64,000 nt of DNA from assembly GCA_022825265.1 (NCBI GenBank), contig JAJDXE010000010.1, forward strand, positions 620,001-684,000, read 5' to 3'. The translations under genes and the position numbers were made by a program. The DNA is from Dehalococcoidia bacterium (lineage in GTDB: Bacteria; Chloroflexota; Dehalococcoidia; Bin125). The notes under the pieces were generated by a model. It was given only the letters and a program-made list of their open reading frames with translations, was not told the origin of the DNA and searched no databases. Shown one piece after another: positions 32,350 to 40,545 of the stretch (positions are counted from its first letter, which is position 1; each line of letters opens with the position of its first letter).

Positions 32350-33333
32350 TCAGCCGCCCAGCACGGCCGATGTTGGCTCAGGACAGAGCACCCGCAAGGC
32401 TCCGGGTTCCACGTCAATTGCATAGGCGGTTGCCGGCCCGGGATCGCCGTCAATCTGGATCGGCGGCGCGTCGCGCAACGGGGTGGCTTCAAGCCGCTGG
32501 AAGGGCAGATGGCGGACGCCGGAGGCCTGCGGCAGCCAGCCAGCCAGCGTCAGCGGCGTCAAGGCGATCGCCCGCCAGGGCGCTCCCTCGATCAGCATCA
32601 AGTCCAGCGCGCCGTCCACCACGGTCGCCTTCGGGTTGATCTCGGCCCATGTCCCGATCATCCGCGTGTTGCCGGCGGTCATCATGGCTACATCGACCGT
32701 GAACGGCGCAGCGCCGTCGAGGCTGATCGACATCGGCCAGGGCCGACGGGACAGCGCTTCCTGCACCGCCGAGACGAAGTACGCGGGCTCACCGATCCAG
32801 CTCTTCAATCGCCGGCGACGCTGGCTGTGTTCAAAGCCTTCGACCGCCGCCGCGTCCAGTCCCCAACTGGCCATGAGCAGGAAGCGCTGCTCGGCGATGG
32901 AGCCGTCCTCGCGGGTCGACCAGACCTTGCCGGTGTCGATCCAGAGCGGCTCGCCCTGGATGCCGTCGAGGGCCGCGAGTTGGGCGGCGATGGCCGCCAT
33001 TGGGGTCGTGGGTAGGTTGGTCTCGTAGGCCCAGACGTTGGCCGTGCCCAGCGGGACGGCGCCGAGCGCGGTGTCGGAGCCGACGGGCAGCCCCTGCAGG
33101 AGGGCCGAGAGGCTGCCGTCGCCGCCGCATCCAAAGATCGCTGCCGCGCCGGACTCGTGGGCCTGGCGCGCGGTTTCGGTCGCCTCCTCGGGCGTGCGGG
33201 TGGCGACGACATGGGCGACGCGGCCGGCCTGGTCGCAGGCGGCGAGGCAGATGGCGGTCAGGGTCCGGTGATGGAGCGCGTGTCCCGCGTTGGGGTTGAT
33301 CACGAAAACGATGTCGTCGGGGTGTTGGTTCAT
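32350..33333 (-). CDS. Diacylglycerol/lipid kinase-like protein
   Basis: 327 residues from the ATG at 33333. FVINPNAG opens the catalytic fold, GCGGDGSLSALLQG is the GGDG nucleotide loop, and PLGTANVWA is the next family motif, placing it with DAGK-catalytic (DgkB/YegS-like) lipid kinases. The product would phosphorylate a lipid alcohol such as diacylglycerol or sphingosine-like lipid. The C-terminal beta-sandwich (IQIDGDPG and following) is also typical. No membrane helix is seen. A longer upstream frame is not credible. Confidence 0.82.
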   Translation of the reverse strand: MNQHPDDIVFVINPNAGHALHHRTLTAICLAACDQAGRVAHVVATRTPEEATETARQAHESGAAAIFGCGGDGSLSALLQGLPVGSDTALGAVPLGTANVWAYETNLPTTPMAAIAAQLAALDGIQGEPLWIDTGKVWSTREDGSIAEQRFLLMASWGLDAAAVEGFEHSQRRRRLKSWIGEPAYFVSAVQEALSRRPWPMSISLDGAAPFTVDVAMMTAGNTRMIGTWAEINPKATVVDGALDLMLIEGAPWRAIALTPLTLAGWLPQASGVRHLPFQRLEATPLRDAPPIQIDGDPGPATAYAIDVEPGALRVLCPEPTSAVLGG

Positions 33334-33468
33334 GAGGGCAAGATACGGCGAATCAGGGGTTTGGGGGACGCGCAGTGACAGGCAGTGACTGGCGAACATC
33401 GAGACCTCCCCCAATGGTGAAGCTTGTTGATCGTCCTCTAAGCTGATCTCGATTGGAGTGAGGGTGTC

Positions 33469-33924
33469 ATGGCGGAGCAGAAGGGTCTGGGCTGGGTTCG
33501 GTTGGACCATCTGGCGATTGCGGCGGAGGACCCGAAGGCGGCGACTCAGTTCTGGGGCAAGTTGTTTGGGCTGGAGCTGGACCACTGGACGGTCTCAAAC
33601 GAGGGCGGCTTCAGGGTCTCGCAGTTTCACTTCCCCAAGCGACAGGTGGGGCTGGAGGTCATTGGGCCGTTCGACGAGTCGTCGTTCGTGCAGAAGTTCA
33701 TCGACGAGCGCGGGCCGGGGATGCACCACATCACGGTCGAGGTGGAGGATGCGGATGCGGCGTGCGAGTTCGTGCGCGAGGAGATGGGCATTGAGCCGCT
33801 GAGCGAGCCGTACACCGACTTTGAGTGGAACCAGTTCTTCATTCATCCGCGCGATACGGGCGGGGTGCTGGTGCAGATTTACTCGTGGCTGCCGGGCCGC
33901 CGTCCGGCCGACTGGCCCGACTGA
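33469..33924 (+). CDS. VOC (glyoxalase-like) protein, methylmalonyl-CoA epimerase-type
   Basis: 151 residues in two beta-alpha-beta-beta-beta halves. Metal-ligand candidates are His in LDHLAIAA and His in MHHITVEV, with GLEV and LVQIY at the other two sites. The pattern FWGKLFGLEL near residue 30 and GPGMHHIT near residue 88 resembles methylmalonyl-CoA epimerase. The final Glu of that family appears here as Gln. A methylmalonyl-CoA mutase gene lies at the right end of the window, but far away. The gene leads a six-gene unit with a P-II-like protein. Confidence 0.65.
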   Translation: MAEQKGLGWVRLDHLAIAAEDPKAATQFWGKLFGLELDHWTVSNEGGFRVSQFHFPKRQVGLEVIGPFDESSFVQKFIDERGPGMHHITVEVEDADAACEFVREEMGIEPLSEPYTDFEWNQFFIHPRDTGGVLVQIYSWLPGRRPADWPD

Positions 33925-33929
33925 GTTCG

Positions 33930-34457
33930 ATGGCTTCGCAAACCGCGCCCGCTGTGCCGCAGCCCACGTATCGGGACGGCGACTTCGTGCCGACCCGGGA
34001 GGTTCCGTTCTCGGCGGAGCTGGACGAGATGATCGCCGAGATCCGGGCGGGGAACGCTCCGAACATCGGTCGGTTCTGCGGATATTGCTGCGCTCCGATG
34101 GGAGAAACGGAAGCCTGCGGAATCTGTGGAGAGTCGACGGAGCAGACGCCGGCGGTCGACAAGATTGATCGCGACCTGGCGCAGATTTATCACGCCAAGC
34201 GCAAGCGCGAGGGGCTGTATGTACACCTCGCAGCGTGGTCGGGGATTCTGCTGGCGACCGGTCTGACGATCCTGATGATCCTCCTGCTGCCGGGCTGGAC
34301 GAAGGTCTTCGCGATCATCTTCCTGGTGCTGGGCGGCTACTTCGCCGGGGTGTTCTTCGGCAACGTCCTGATTCAGGGGTTCGCCTATCGGGCCGGCCTG
34401 AAGATGTTCGCGAAGCGCTGGGCGGCGTGGCGGGCAGGCAGAATGGAAGCGCTGTAA
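33930..34457 (+). CDS. Membrane protein with N-terminal zinc ribbon
   Basis: 175 residues from the ATG at 33930, five bases after the previous stop. The N-terminal cytoplasmic half contains CGYC-C and CGIC (residues about 50-70), enough for one zinc ribbon. Two membrane helices follow (AAWSGILLATGLTILMILLL and IIFLVLGGYFAGVFFGNVL). It is in the same unit as the DUF1538 proteins. The function is unknown. Confidence 0.65.
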   Translation: MASQTAPAVPQPTYRDGDFVPTREVPFSAELDEMIAEIRAGNAPNIGRFCGYCCAPMGETEACGICGESTEQTPAVDKIDRDLAQIYHAKRKREGLYVHLAAWSGILLATGLTILMILLLPGWTKVFAIIFLVLGGYFAGVFFGNVLIQGFAYRAGLKMFAKRWAAWRAGRMEAL

Positions 34458-34496
34458 GGGGCGTCAATCGCGCCTGCCACGCGCGAGGAGTACGAT

Positions 34497-35231
34497 TTGC
34501 TGCGTTTCGCGCTGGCGATGGCCAAGCGGGTTCTGGGCGCGGTTCGAGATTTGCTCCCGATCTTCGCCGTGATCGTGTTCTTCCAGGCGGTCGTGCTGCA
34601 ACAGCCCTTTCCCGATGTGGTCAGCGTGGCCGTCGGGCTGGTCTGCGTCGTCGCCGGACTGGCGCTCTTCATCCAGGGCCTGGAGAGCGGGCTGTTCCCG
34701 CTGGGCGAGGCGCTGGCGCAGGGCATGGCGCAGAAGGGCAGCACCTTCTGGCTGCTCGCCCTTGCCTTCAGCCTCGGCTTCGGCACCACGGTCGCGGAGC
34801 CGGCGCTGATCGCCGTGGCGTCCGAGGCGGCTGAGGTGGCGGCGAAGGCGAGGTTCATCGGCTATAGCGAGGCCGCCCAGGATCGCTACGCGCTGGAGCT
34901 GCGCATGGTGGTCGCAGTCGCGGTCGGGCTGGCGATCGTGCTGGGCGTGCTGCGCATTCTCAAGGGCTGGCCGATCCACCGCTTCATCATCGGCGGCTAC
35001 GTCGTGGTCATGATCATGACGGTGTTCGCGCCGGAAGAGATCGTGGGCGTGGCCTACGACTCCGGCGGAGTCACCACGAGCACGATCACGGTCCCCCTGA
35101 TCACGGCGCTGGGTGTGGGCCTCGCCTCCGCGATCCGCGGGCGCAATCCGATGCTCGACGGCTTCGGGCTGATCGCGTTCGCCAGTCTCACGCCGATGAT
35201 CTGCGTGCTGGGCTACGGGATGGTGACCTGA
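34497..35231 (+). CDS. DUF1538 membrane protein, first copy
   Basis: 244 residues from a TTG at 34497, supported by a GAGGAG site six bases upstream. About seven hydrophobic segments. The signature is [14 protein letters not shown] and later [26 protein letters not shown], both characteristic of DUF1538. A second DUF1538 gene starts within the stop codon. The family is widespread and thought to be transport-related; the substrate is not known. The paired copies may form a heterodimer. Confidence 0.82.
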   Translation: MLRFALAMAKRVLGAVRDLLPIFAVIVFFQAVVLQQPFPDVVSVAVGLVCVVAGLALFIQGLESGLFPLGEALAQGMAQKGSTFWLLALAFSLGFGTTVAEPALIAVASEAAEVAAKARFIGYSEAAQDRYALELRMVVAVAVGLAIVLGVLRILKGWPIHRFIIGGYVVVMIMTVFAPEEIVGVAYDSGGVTTSTITVPLITALGVGLASAIRGRNPMLDGFGLIAFASLTPMICVLGYGMVT

Positions 35232-36013
35232 TGCTGGAGGCACTCGAGCTGTTCGGCGAGACCCTGATGTACACGCTGCGCGACGTGTCGCCGATCGTGA
35301 TCATTCTCGTCGTCTTCCAGCTCGTCGTGCTGCGTCGCAAGCCGCCCAATATCGCCGGCATCGTGACTGGCTCGGTGATGGTCCTGCTGGGCCTGGCGCT
35401 GTTCCTGATCGGCCTCGACCAGGCGCTGTTCCCGATCGGCGAGACGATGGCGCGGCAGCTCACGGAGGAGGTGCGGTCGTATGTCGGCGGGGTGCGCTGG
35501 GAGGACTACTGGCTGGTCTACGTCTTCGCTGGGGCGGTCGGCTTTGCCACGACCGTGGCCGAACCCTCGCTGATCGCGGTGGGTCTAAAGGCCGAGGAGG
35601 TCTCGGGCGGTGCGGTCAAGGCCTGGGGTCTGCGGATCGCCGTGGCGATCGGGGTCGCCGCGGGCGTCGCGCTGGGTTGCTTCCGGATCGTGACCGGTAC
35701 GCCGCTGCCCTGGTACATCGTGGGCGCCTACATCGTCGTGATCGTGCAGACGTACCTGGCCAGCCGCACGATCGTGCCGCTGGCCTACGACAGCGGCGGC
35801 GTCACGACCTCGACCGTGACCGTGCCGGTGGTGGCGGCCCTGGGACTCGGTCTGGCGGCCAATGTGCCGGGTCGCAGTCCGTTGATCGACGGCTTTGGAC
35901 TGATCGCCTTCGCCAGTGTCTTCCCGATCATCTCGGTATTAGGCTATGCAATCAGCGCGGACTGGGTGGAACGCTGGCGCAGGCGGAAGGAGCAGCAGGA
36001 GGTGGAGCAATGA
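35231..36013 (+). CDS. DUF1538 membrane protein, second copy
   Basis: 260 residues; the ATG overlaps the previous stop (TGATG). It repeats the same signatures, FATTVAEPSLIAVGLKAEEV and [26 protein letters not shown], with about seven membrane helices. It overlaps the following P-II-like gene by four bases, so all are one transcript. The tandem DUF1538 pair plus P-II plus CBS suggests a transport complex controlled by a nucleotide or metabolite signal; this is inference from gene order. Confidence 0.82.
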   Translation: MLEALELFGETLMYTLRDVSPIVIILVVFQLVVLRRKPPNIAGIVTGSVMVLLGLALFLIGLDQALFPIGETMARQLTEEVRSYVGGVRWEDYWLVYVFAGAVGFATTVAEPSLIAVGLKAEEVSGGAVKAWGLRIAVAIGVAAGVALGCFRIVTGTPLPWYIVGAYIVVIVQTYLASRTIVPLAYDSGGVTTSTVTVPVVAALGLGLAANVPGRSPLIDGFGLIAFASVFPIISVLGYAISADWVERWRRRKEQQEVEQ

Positions 36014-36360
36014 AGATGGCGCTGGTCGTCGCGCTGGTGAACGAGGACAAGACCACCGAGGTGATTGATGCGGCGCGGGAGGGCGGCGCGACGGGCGACA
36101 CGATCATCAGCGGCGTGCGCGGCGAAGGTCTGCGGCCGGAGAAGACGTTCCTGGGCCTGGACCTGACGTCGCGGCGGGACATGGTGCTGTTCCTCGTGGC
36201 CGAGCAGCGGGCGCGGGACATTCTCGAGCGGATCGCGGCGGCCGGCGGCATGGATCGTGAGCACGGCGACGGCGTCGCCTTTCAGATCACGATCGAAGAC
36301 GCCGTCGGGCTCTCGACGCAGTTGCCCGTGTTGATGGAAGAGGTGGACGAGACGCTATGA
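36010..36360 (+). CDS. P-II-like regulatory protein
   Basis: 116 residues with an ATGA overlap to the upstream gene. It has the P-II length and order: an opening strand (ALVVALVNEDKTTEVIDAAREGGATGDTIISGVRGEG), a variable loop corresponding to the T-loop, and a second half (LFLVAEQRARDILERIAAAGGMDREHGDGVAFQI). The usual uridylylation tyrosine of GlnB is not visible, so it is a P-II-like protein rather than classical GlnB/GlnK. Binding a nucleotide and controlling the DUF1538 proteins is the likely role. Confidence 0.72.
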   Translation: MKMALVVALVNEDKTTEVIDAAREGGATGDTIISGVRGEGLRPEKTFLGLDLTSRRDMVLFLVAEQRARDILERIAAAGGMDREHGDGVAFQITIEDAVGLSTQLPVLMEEVDETL

Positions 36361-36767
36361 CTGATCAACGCGACCAATCGGCGCTTCGCGTCTCCGACGT
36401 GATGCGCACGGAGCTGCACACGATCGACGGGCTGGCGACCGCGGCCGAAGCGATGGCAAAGATGAAGCGACTGCAGATCAGTTCGCTGGTCGTCAACCGC
36501 CGACACGACGACGACGAGCTGGGAATCGTCACGGTCGGCGACATGGCGCGGGAGGTGATTACGCACGATCGGGCTCCGGAGCGGGTGAACGTCTACGAGA
36601 TCATGTCCAAGCCGGCGCTGACGCTGCGCGCGGGCATGCTCGCGCGCTACGCGGTGCGGTTGCTGGTCCAGTTTCGTGTGTCCCGCGCGCTGGTGATCGA
36701 CAATCAAGGCGCGCCGCTCGGTCTGATCACGCTGCGCGACCTGGTGCTGGGGCTGTCGGCGGAGTAG
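36357..36767 (+). CDS. CBS-domain protein
   Basis: 136 residues made of two CBS repeats (about 12-70 and 78-134). VVNRRHDDDELGIVTVGDMAREVI and VIDNQGAPLGLITLRDLVLGL are the paired strand-and-helix segments. Such modules bind adenine nucleotides. It is the last gene of the unit (ATGA overlap). It may be a second sensor for the DUF1538 transport-like proteins. Confidence 0.78.
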   Translation: MTDQRDQSALRVSDVMRTELHTIDGLATAAEAMAKMKRLQISSLVVNRRHDDDELGIVTVGDMAREVITHDRAPERVNVYEIMSKPALTLRAGMLARYAVRLLVQFRVSRALVIDNQGAPLGLITLRDLVLGLSAE

Positions 36768-36786
36768 CGCTCGACGCGACCGTGGC

Positions 36787-38946
36787 TTACGAGCGCGTCA
36801 GCGTCTTGCGGCGGTGAGTGACGAAGTCGTGGAGGACGTACTCGCCGAGTTCGTCGGGCTGGCTGTAGAAGACGCGGCCGCCGTTGATCCGGGCGACTCG
36901 GTCGACGAACTCCTTGAGGTAATAGCTGCGGTCGAGCATGAAGACATTGATCACAATGTCCTTCTTGGTGCAGTGGCGGACCTCCTTGAGCGTCTCGCGA
37001 ATCGTGATCGGCGAGGGCGGGTAGGCGAAGTAGGAGCGTCCCTGCTCGAGGTGCGCGGTCGGCTCGCCGTCGGTGATCATGATGATCTGGCGAGTGCCGA
37101 CCTTGTGCTTGGCCAGGAGTTGCTGGGCGATCAGCAGGGCGTGGTGCATGTTTGTGCCGAGCACGGTCTCGTCCCAACGGACGTAGGGGAGTTGGTCGGC
37201 CTTCAATTCGCGGGCGTAGGCGCTGAAGCCGATCAGGTAGAGCGAGTCTCGGGGGTACTGCATACGGATCAGGTTGTTGAGCGCCATGGCGACCTTCTTG
37301 GCGGCCTGGAATGAGCCGCGCAGGGCCATCGACCAGGAGAGGTCGAGCATGACGACGGTGGCGGTCTGGGTGAGGGTCTCGGAGCGGTAGACCTCGAAGT
37401 CGTCGGGAGTCAGATTGACCGGAACCTGCGGCCCGCCCTCCGGGGCGGTGCGCAGGATTGCGTTGGAGATCGTCTCTTTGAGGTTCAGATGGAAGGGGTC
37501 GCCGAACTCGTAGAGCTTGGTGTCGTCGGCTCGGTCGCCGTAGCGTCCGGTCTCGGGCACGTTGTGCTTGCCGAAGTTCTGACGCTTGAGGTTGGCGTAG
37601 ATCTCGGCCAGGGCTTTCTCGCCAATGCGACGATTGCCCCGCGGGGTGAGCTCCCAGGCGTTGCCCTTCTTCTCGAGGTAGCCGGCCTCTTCGAGCAGCT
37701 CGAGTAGCTGCTTGAGTTGCTCAAGGATCTCGCGGGCCTCCTCGCCCATCAACTCCCCGAGCTGGTCGGGGTCGATGTCGTCGATGTTGCCGCCGTACTG
37801 GACGCGCTCGAGGGCGCGCTCGAGCTCGTCGAGCTGTTGCATGTCGCCCATCAGGGACATGGCGGCCTGGAGGTCGATCTCCTCCTGGCCGCGGAACGGG
37901 TACTGGTTGAGCATGTCGCGCATCGGGTAGAGCGCTTCGAGGTTCTGGGCGAGCTGGGCGAGTTCCTGATCCATACCCATGTCGCCCATGAGCTGCTGCA
38001 TCATGTCGCCGAGCTGTTGGCGCATTTCGCCGGGCAGCGACGACATCAGGTTCTGCATCTGGGCGGCCTGGCGCTGCATCTGCTCGACCAGTTCGTCGAG
38101 CGACTGGGGCGGGTCGTCGCCGAACATGTCGCCCCATTTGTCCATGAACTCATCGAACCGCGGGTCCTCGCCGCGACGCTGGCGCTCCAGCATCTCGTTG
38201 AGGTCCTGCATCATCTCGCGCATCTGATCCATGTCTTCTGGAGACATGTCGGACATCATCTGGCTCATGTCCTGGAAGAAGCGATTCATCATCGACTGCT
38301 TAAGTTGCTCGAGCAGTTCCTCGTACTTTTGGCGCGCCTCGTCGTCCTCGAACTCGTACTCCTGGAGTTCCTTGACCTGACCGGCCGCGTCCTCGGGGAG
38401 TTGGTCGATCTGGTCCTGTTTGCGTTCGAGTCGCTGGCGCAGGGCCTCCTTCAGACGCTCCATTTCGTCTTCGGTGAGCGGCGAGGCCTGTTGTTGGCCG
38501 CTCTGTTGGCCAGCTTCGGACTCGCCCCCCTCACCCGCTTCGCGGGAGCTCCCCCCGTCGGGGGGAGCAAATTGATCCTGCTGATCAGTCGGCTGCTGAG
38601 GCTCAGGCCGTGGACCGACTTCGTCCAGCCGATCGTCCAGCGTGTCCCGCTCCATATCCAGGATTTCGTCGAGTTGGCGCTGGATGTCGTCGAAGACGGA
38701 GGAGAGGTCGAAGCGTTCGAGCTGCTGGCGCCGCTGCTGCCGCAATCGCTGCAGCAGGTCGCGCATGCCGTCGGTTCGGTCGCCGTCGGGCGTGCGGATA
38801 CCGCGCTGCATCATGTTGCGCAGGGCTTGCTGCAGATCGCCGAAAGAGAGGAGGTCGTCGGAGAGCGACTGGAGGACGTCGTCGGCGTCGAGGGCGGGAA
38901 TGTCCTGGCTGCCATCCCACTGCGAGTATCGGAATCGGGTGGGCAT
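36787..38946 (-). CDS. VWA-domain protein paired with MoxR ATPase
   Basis: 719 residues. The long first two-thirds is helical, Gln/Met/Glu-rich and coiled-coil-like (QQLLRQRRQQL, QMMSDMSPEDMDQMREMM). The C-terminal von Willebrand A domain has the MIDAS Asp535-x-Ser-x-Ser (DLSWS) and TDGEP further on. MoxR-VWA pairs assist assembly or metal loading of other complexes. Residues about 126-141 (PPDGGSSREAGEGGE) are coded by a family A palindrome. The MoxR gene lies upstream on the same strand, 137 bases away. Confidence 0.8.
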   Translation of the reverse strand: MPTRFRYSQWDGSQDIPALDADDVLQSLSDDLLSFGDLQQALRNMMQRGIRTPDGDRTDGMRDLLQRLRQQRRQQLERFDLSSVFDDIQRQLDEILDMERDTLDDRLDEVGPRPEPQQPTDQQDQFAPPDGGSSREAGEGGESEAGQQSGQQQASPLTEDEMERLKEALRQRLERKQDQIDQLPEDAAGQVKELQEYEFEDDEARQKYEELLEQLKQSMMNRFFQDMSQMMSDMSPEDMDQMREMMQDLNEMLERQRRGEDPRFDEFMDKWGDMFGDDPPQSLDELVEQMQRQAAQMQNLMSSLPGEMRQQLGDMMQQLMGDMGMDQELAQLAQNLEALYPMRDMLNQYPFRGQEEIDLQAAMSLMGDMQQLDELERALERVQYGGNIDDIDPDQLGELMGEEAREILEQLKQLLELLEEAGYLEKKGNAWELTPRGNRRIGEKALAEIYANLKRQNFGKHNVPETGRYGDRADDTKLYEFGDPFHLNLKETISNAILRTAPEGGPQVPVNLTPDDFEVYRSETLTQTATVVMLDLSWSMALRGSFQAAKKVAMALNNLIRMQYPRDSLYLIGFSAYARELKADQLPYVRWDETVLGTNMHHALLIAQQLLAKHKVGTRQIIMITDGEPTAHLEQGRSYFAYPPSPITIRETLKEVRHCTKKDIVINVFMLDRSYYLKEFVDRVARINGGRVFYSQPDELGEYVLHDFVTHRRKTLTRS
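38525..38568. repeat. Palindromic element, family A, inside the VWA gene
   Basis: cccccctcacccgcttcgcgggagctccccccgtcggggggagc, with outer G/C arms and an inner hairpin, read in frame within a disordered linker. Confidence 0.75.
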
Positions 38947-38988
38947 GGGTACTTCCTTCGGACTGTCTGGGAATCCCTGCGGTCGGGG

Positions 38989-39031
38989 ACCCCCCCTCTG
39001 CCTTCGGCATCTCCCCCCAGAGGGGGGAGAA
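38989..39031. repeat. Palindromic element, family A, between the VWA and MoxR genes
   Basis: cccccctctgccttcggcatctccccccagaggggggagaa, reversed relative to the copies at 20676 and 21850. It lies in the short gap separating two genes that are probably co-transcribed. Confidence 0.75.
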
Positions 39032-39083
39032 ATGACGAGGAAGGGGCACTCACCCCACAGCGTGGGGAGGTCTCCTGCGCAGT

Positions 39084-40493
39084 CTAGGCGCGGTAGAAGA
39101 TACTGCCGCCGACGATGTCCTTGTTGAGGCGCTTGTTCAGGTGCAATCCCTCGAACAGGAACTCGACGGCGGCTGCGAGTGAGGCGGCGTCCTCGCCGAC
39201 GTTGAGCGGCTGGAGGGCTTCGTCGAGACCCTCGACTCGGCTGACGATGGTGGCGTAGTCGCCGGCTTTGAGCGCCTCGCCGACCTCGACCGCGAGTCCG
39301 GACTTGAACTGGGCGATGACGGGTTCGAGCGCCCCGAGATCGAAGTAACGGCCGAAGACGACGGCGATCGCTCCGGCGATCAGCTTCTCGATCACCTTCT
39401 CGTCGGCGCCTTCGTCAACCGTTTCGAGCTCCATCTTGCCCTGCAGCGCAGGCGCGAGATGCCAGAGGTCGCAGATACGCGGTGCGACCTGGTCCTCGCC
39501 GGCGAGGATGGCGCGGCGCATGGCGTTGGCGGTCAGGGTTTCAAAGCCGGAGATCGAGGCGCGGACGGAGACGCCGGAACGCTGCGACACGTCGGGGCTG
39601 CGTCGCGCAAGACGGACGATCTCGGCGACGATCTCGGCCATGTAGTCGGGTGTGTTCAGATTTCGTCCCGGAGCGGCCATCGGCGCCGATTCCTGGTTGA
39701 CGATCTCGAGTTCGGTTTCAAGCTCGGTCGGGTAATGAGTGCGGATCTGTGCGCCGTAGCGGTCCTTGAGCGGGGTGATGATCCGGCCGCGGTTGGTGTA
39801 ATCCTCGGGGTTGGCCGAGGCGACGATCAGCACGTCGAGGGGCAGCCGAACGCGGAAGCCGCGGATCTGGACGTCGCGCTCTTCCATGATGTTGAGCAAG
39901 CCGACCTGAATGCGCTCGGCGAGGTCGGGCAGCTCGTTGATGCAGAAAATGCCTCGGTTGGTGCGTGGGATCAGGCCGAAGTGGATCGTGAGCTCGTCCG
40001 AGAGGTAGCGTCCCTCGGCCACCTTGATCGGGTCGACCTCGCCGATCAGGTCGGCGATGGTGATGTCGGGGGTGGCCAGCTTCTCGCCGTAGCGATCGCC
40101 GCGCGGGACCCAGCGGATCGGGGCGTCGTCGCCGAGTTCTTCGGCTTTCTGCCGGCCCTCGAGCGAGATCGGCGCCAGCGGCTCCTCGTAGATTTCGACG
40201 CCTTCGAGGGCGGGGATCTCGTCGTCGAGGAGCTCTGTGATCGCGCGGATCATGCGGCTCTTGGCCTGTCCGCGTTCGCCGAGGAAGATCACGTCCTGCT
40301 CGGCGAGCAGGGCGTTCTCAAGCGCGGGGACAACGGTGTCCTCGTAGCCGTGGATCTCGGGGAAGAGCGGTCCACCGGCTTCGAGTCGCTTGATCAGGTT
40401 GTCGCGGATCTCTTCTCGGACGGTTCTGGGTTGGTAGCCGGATTCCTTGAGTTGCCCGACGGTGGCCGCTTTCCCGCTTACGTGTGCGCTCAC
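39084..40493 (-). CDS. MoxR/ChlI-type AAA ATPase
   Basis: 469 residues from a GTG at 40493 (AGGAG at five bases). The P-loop GERGQAKS (residues 72-79) is preceded by DVIFLG, and the Walker B region is around FCINELPDL. The lid and the C-terminal helical part (VEFLFEGLHLNKRLNKD) follow. It resembles Mg-chelatase subunit ChlI-like ATPases of the MoxR class. Together with the VWA protein it likely forms a chaperone-type machine. The GQAKS variant is common in this subgroup. Confidence 0.82.
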   Translation of the reverse strand: MSAHVSGKAATVGQLKESGYQPRTVREEIRDNLIKRLEAGGPLFPEIHGYEDTVVPALENALLAEQDVIFLGERGQAKSRMIRAITELLDDEIPALEGVEIYEEPLAPISLEGRQKAEELGDDAPIRWVPRGDRYGEKLATPDITIADLIGEVDPIKVAEGRYLSDELTIHFGLIPRTNRGIFCINELPDLAERIQVGLLNIMEERDVQIRGFRVRLPLDVLIVASANPEDYTNRGRIITPLKDRYGAQIRTHYPTELETELEIVNQESAPMAAPGRNLNTPDYMAEIVAEIVRLARRSPDVSQRSGVSVRASISGFETLTANAMRRAILAGEDQVAPRICDLWHLAPALQGKMELETVDEGADEKVIEKLIAGAIAVVFGRYFDLGALEPVIAQFKSGLAVEVGEALKAGDYATIVSRVEGLDEALQPLNVGEDAASLAAAVEFLFEGLHLNKRLNKDIVGGSIFYRA

Positions 40494-40545
40494 ATCGACT
40501 CCTGTCCGCTGCCGACCGGCTCGCTCGAACGCGATCGGCGCCACG

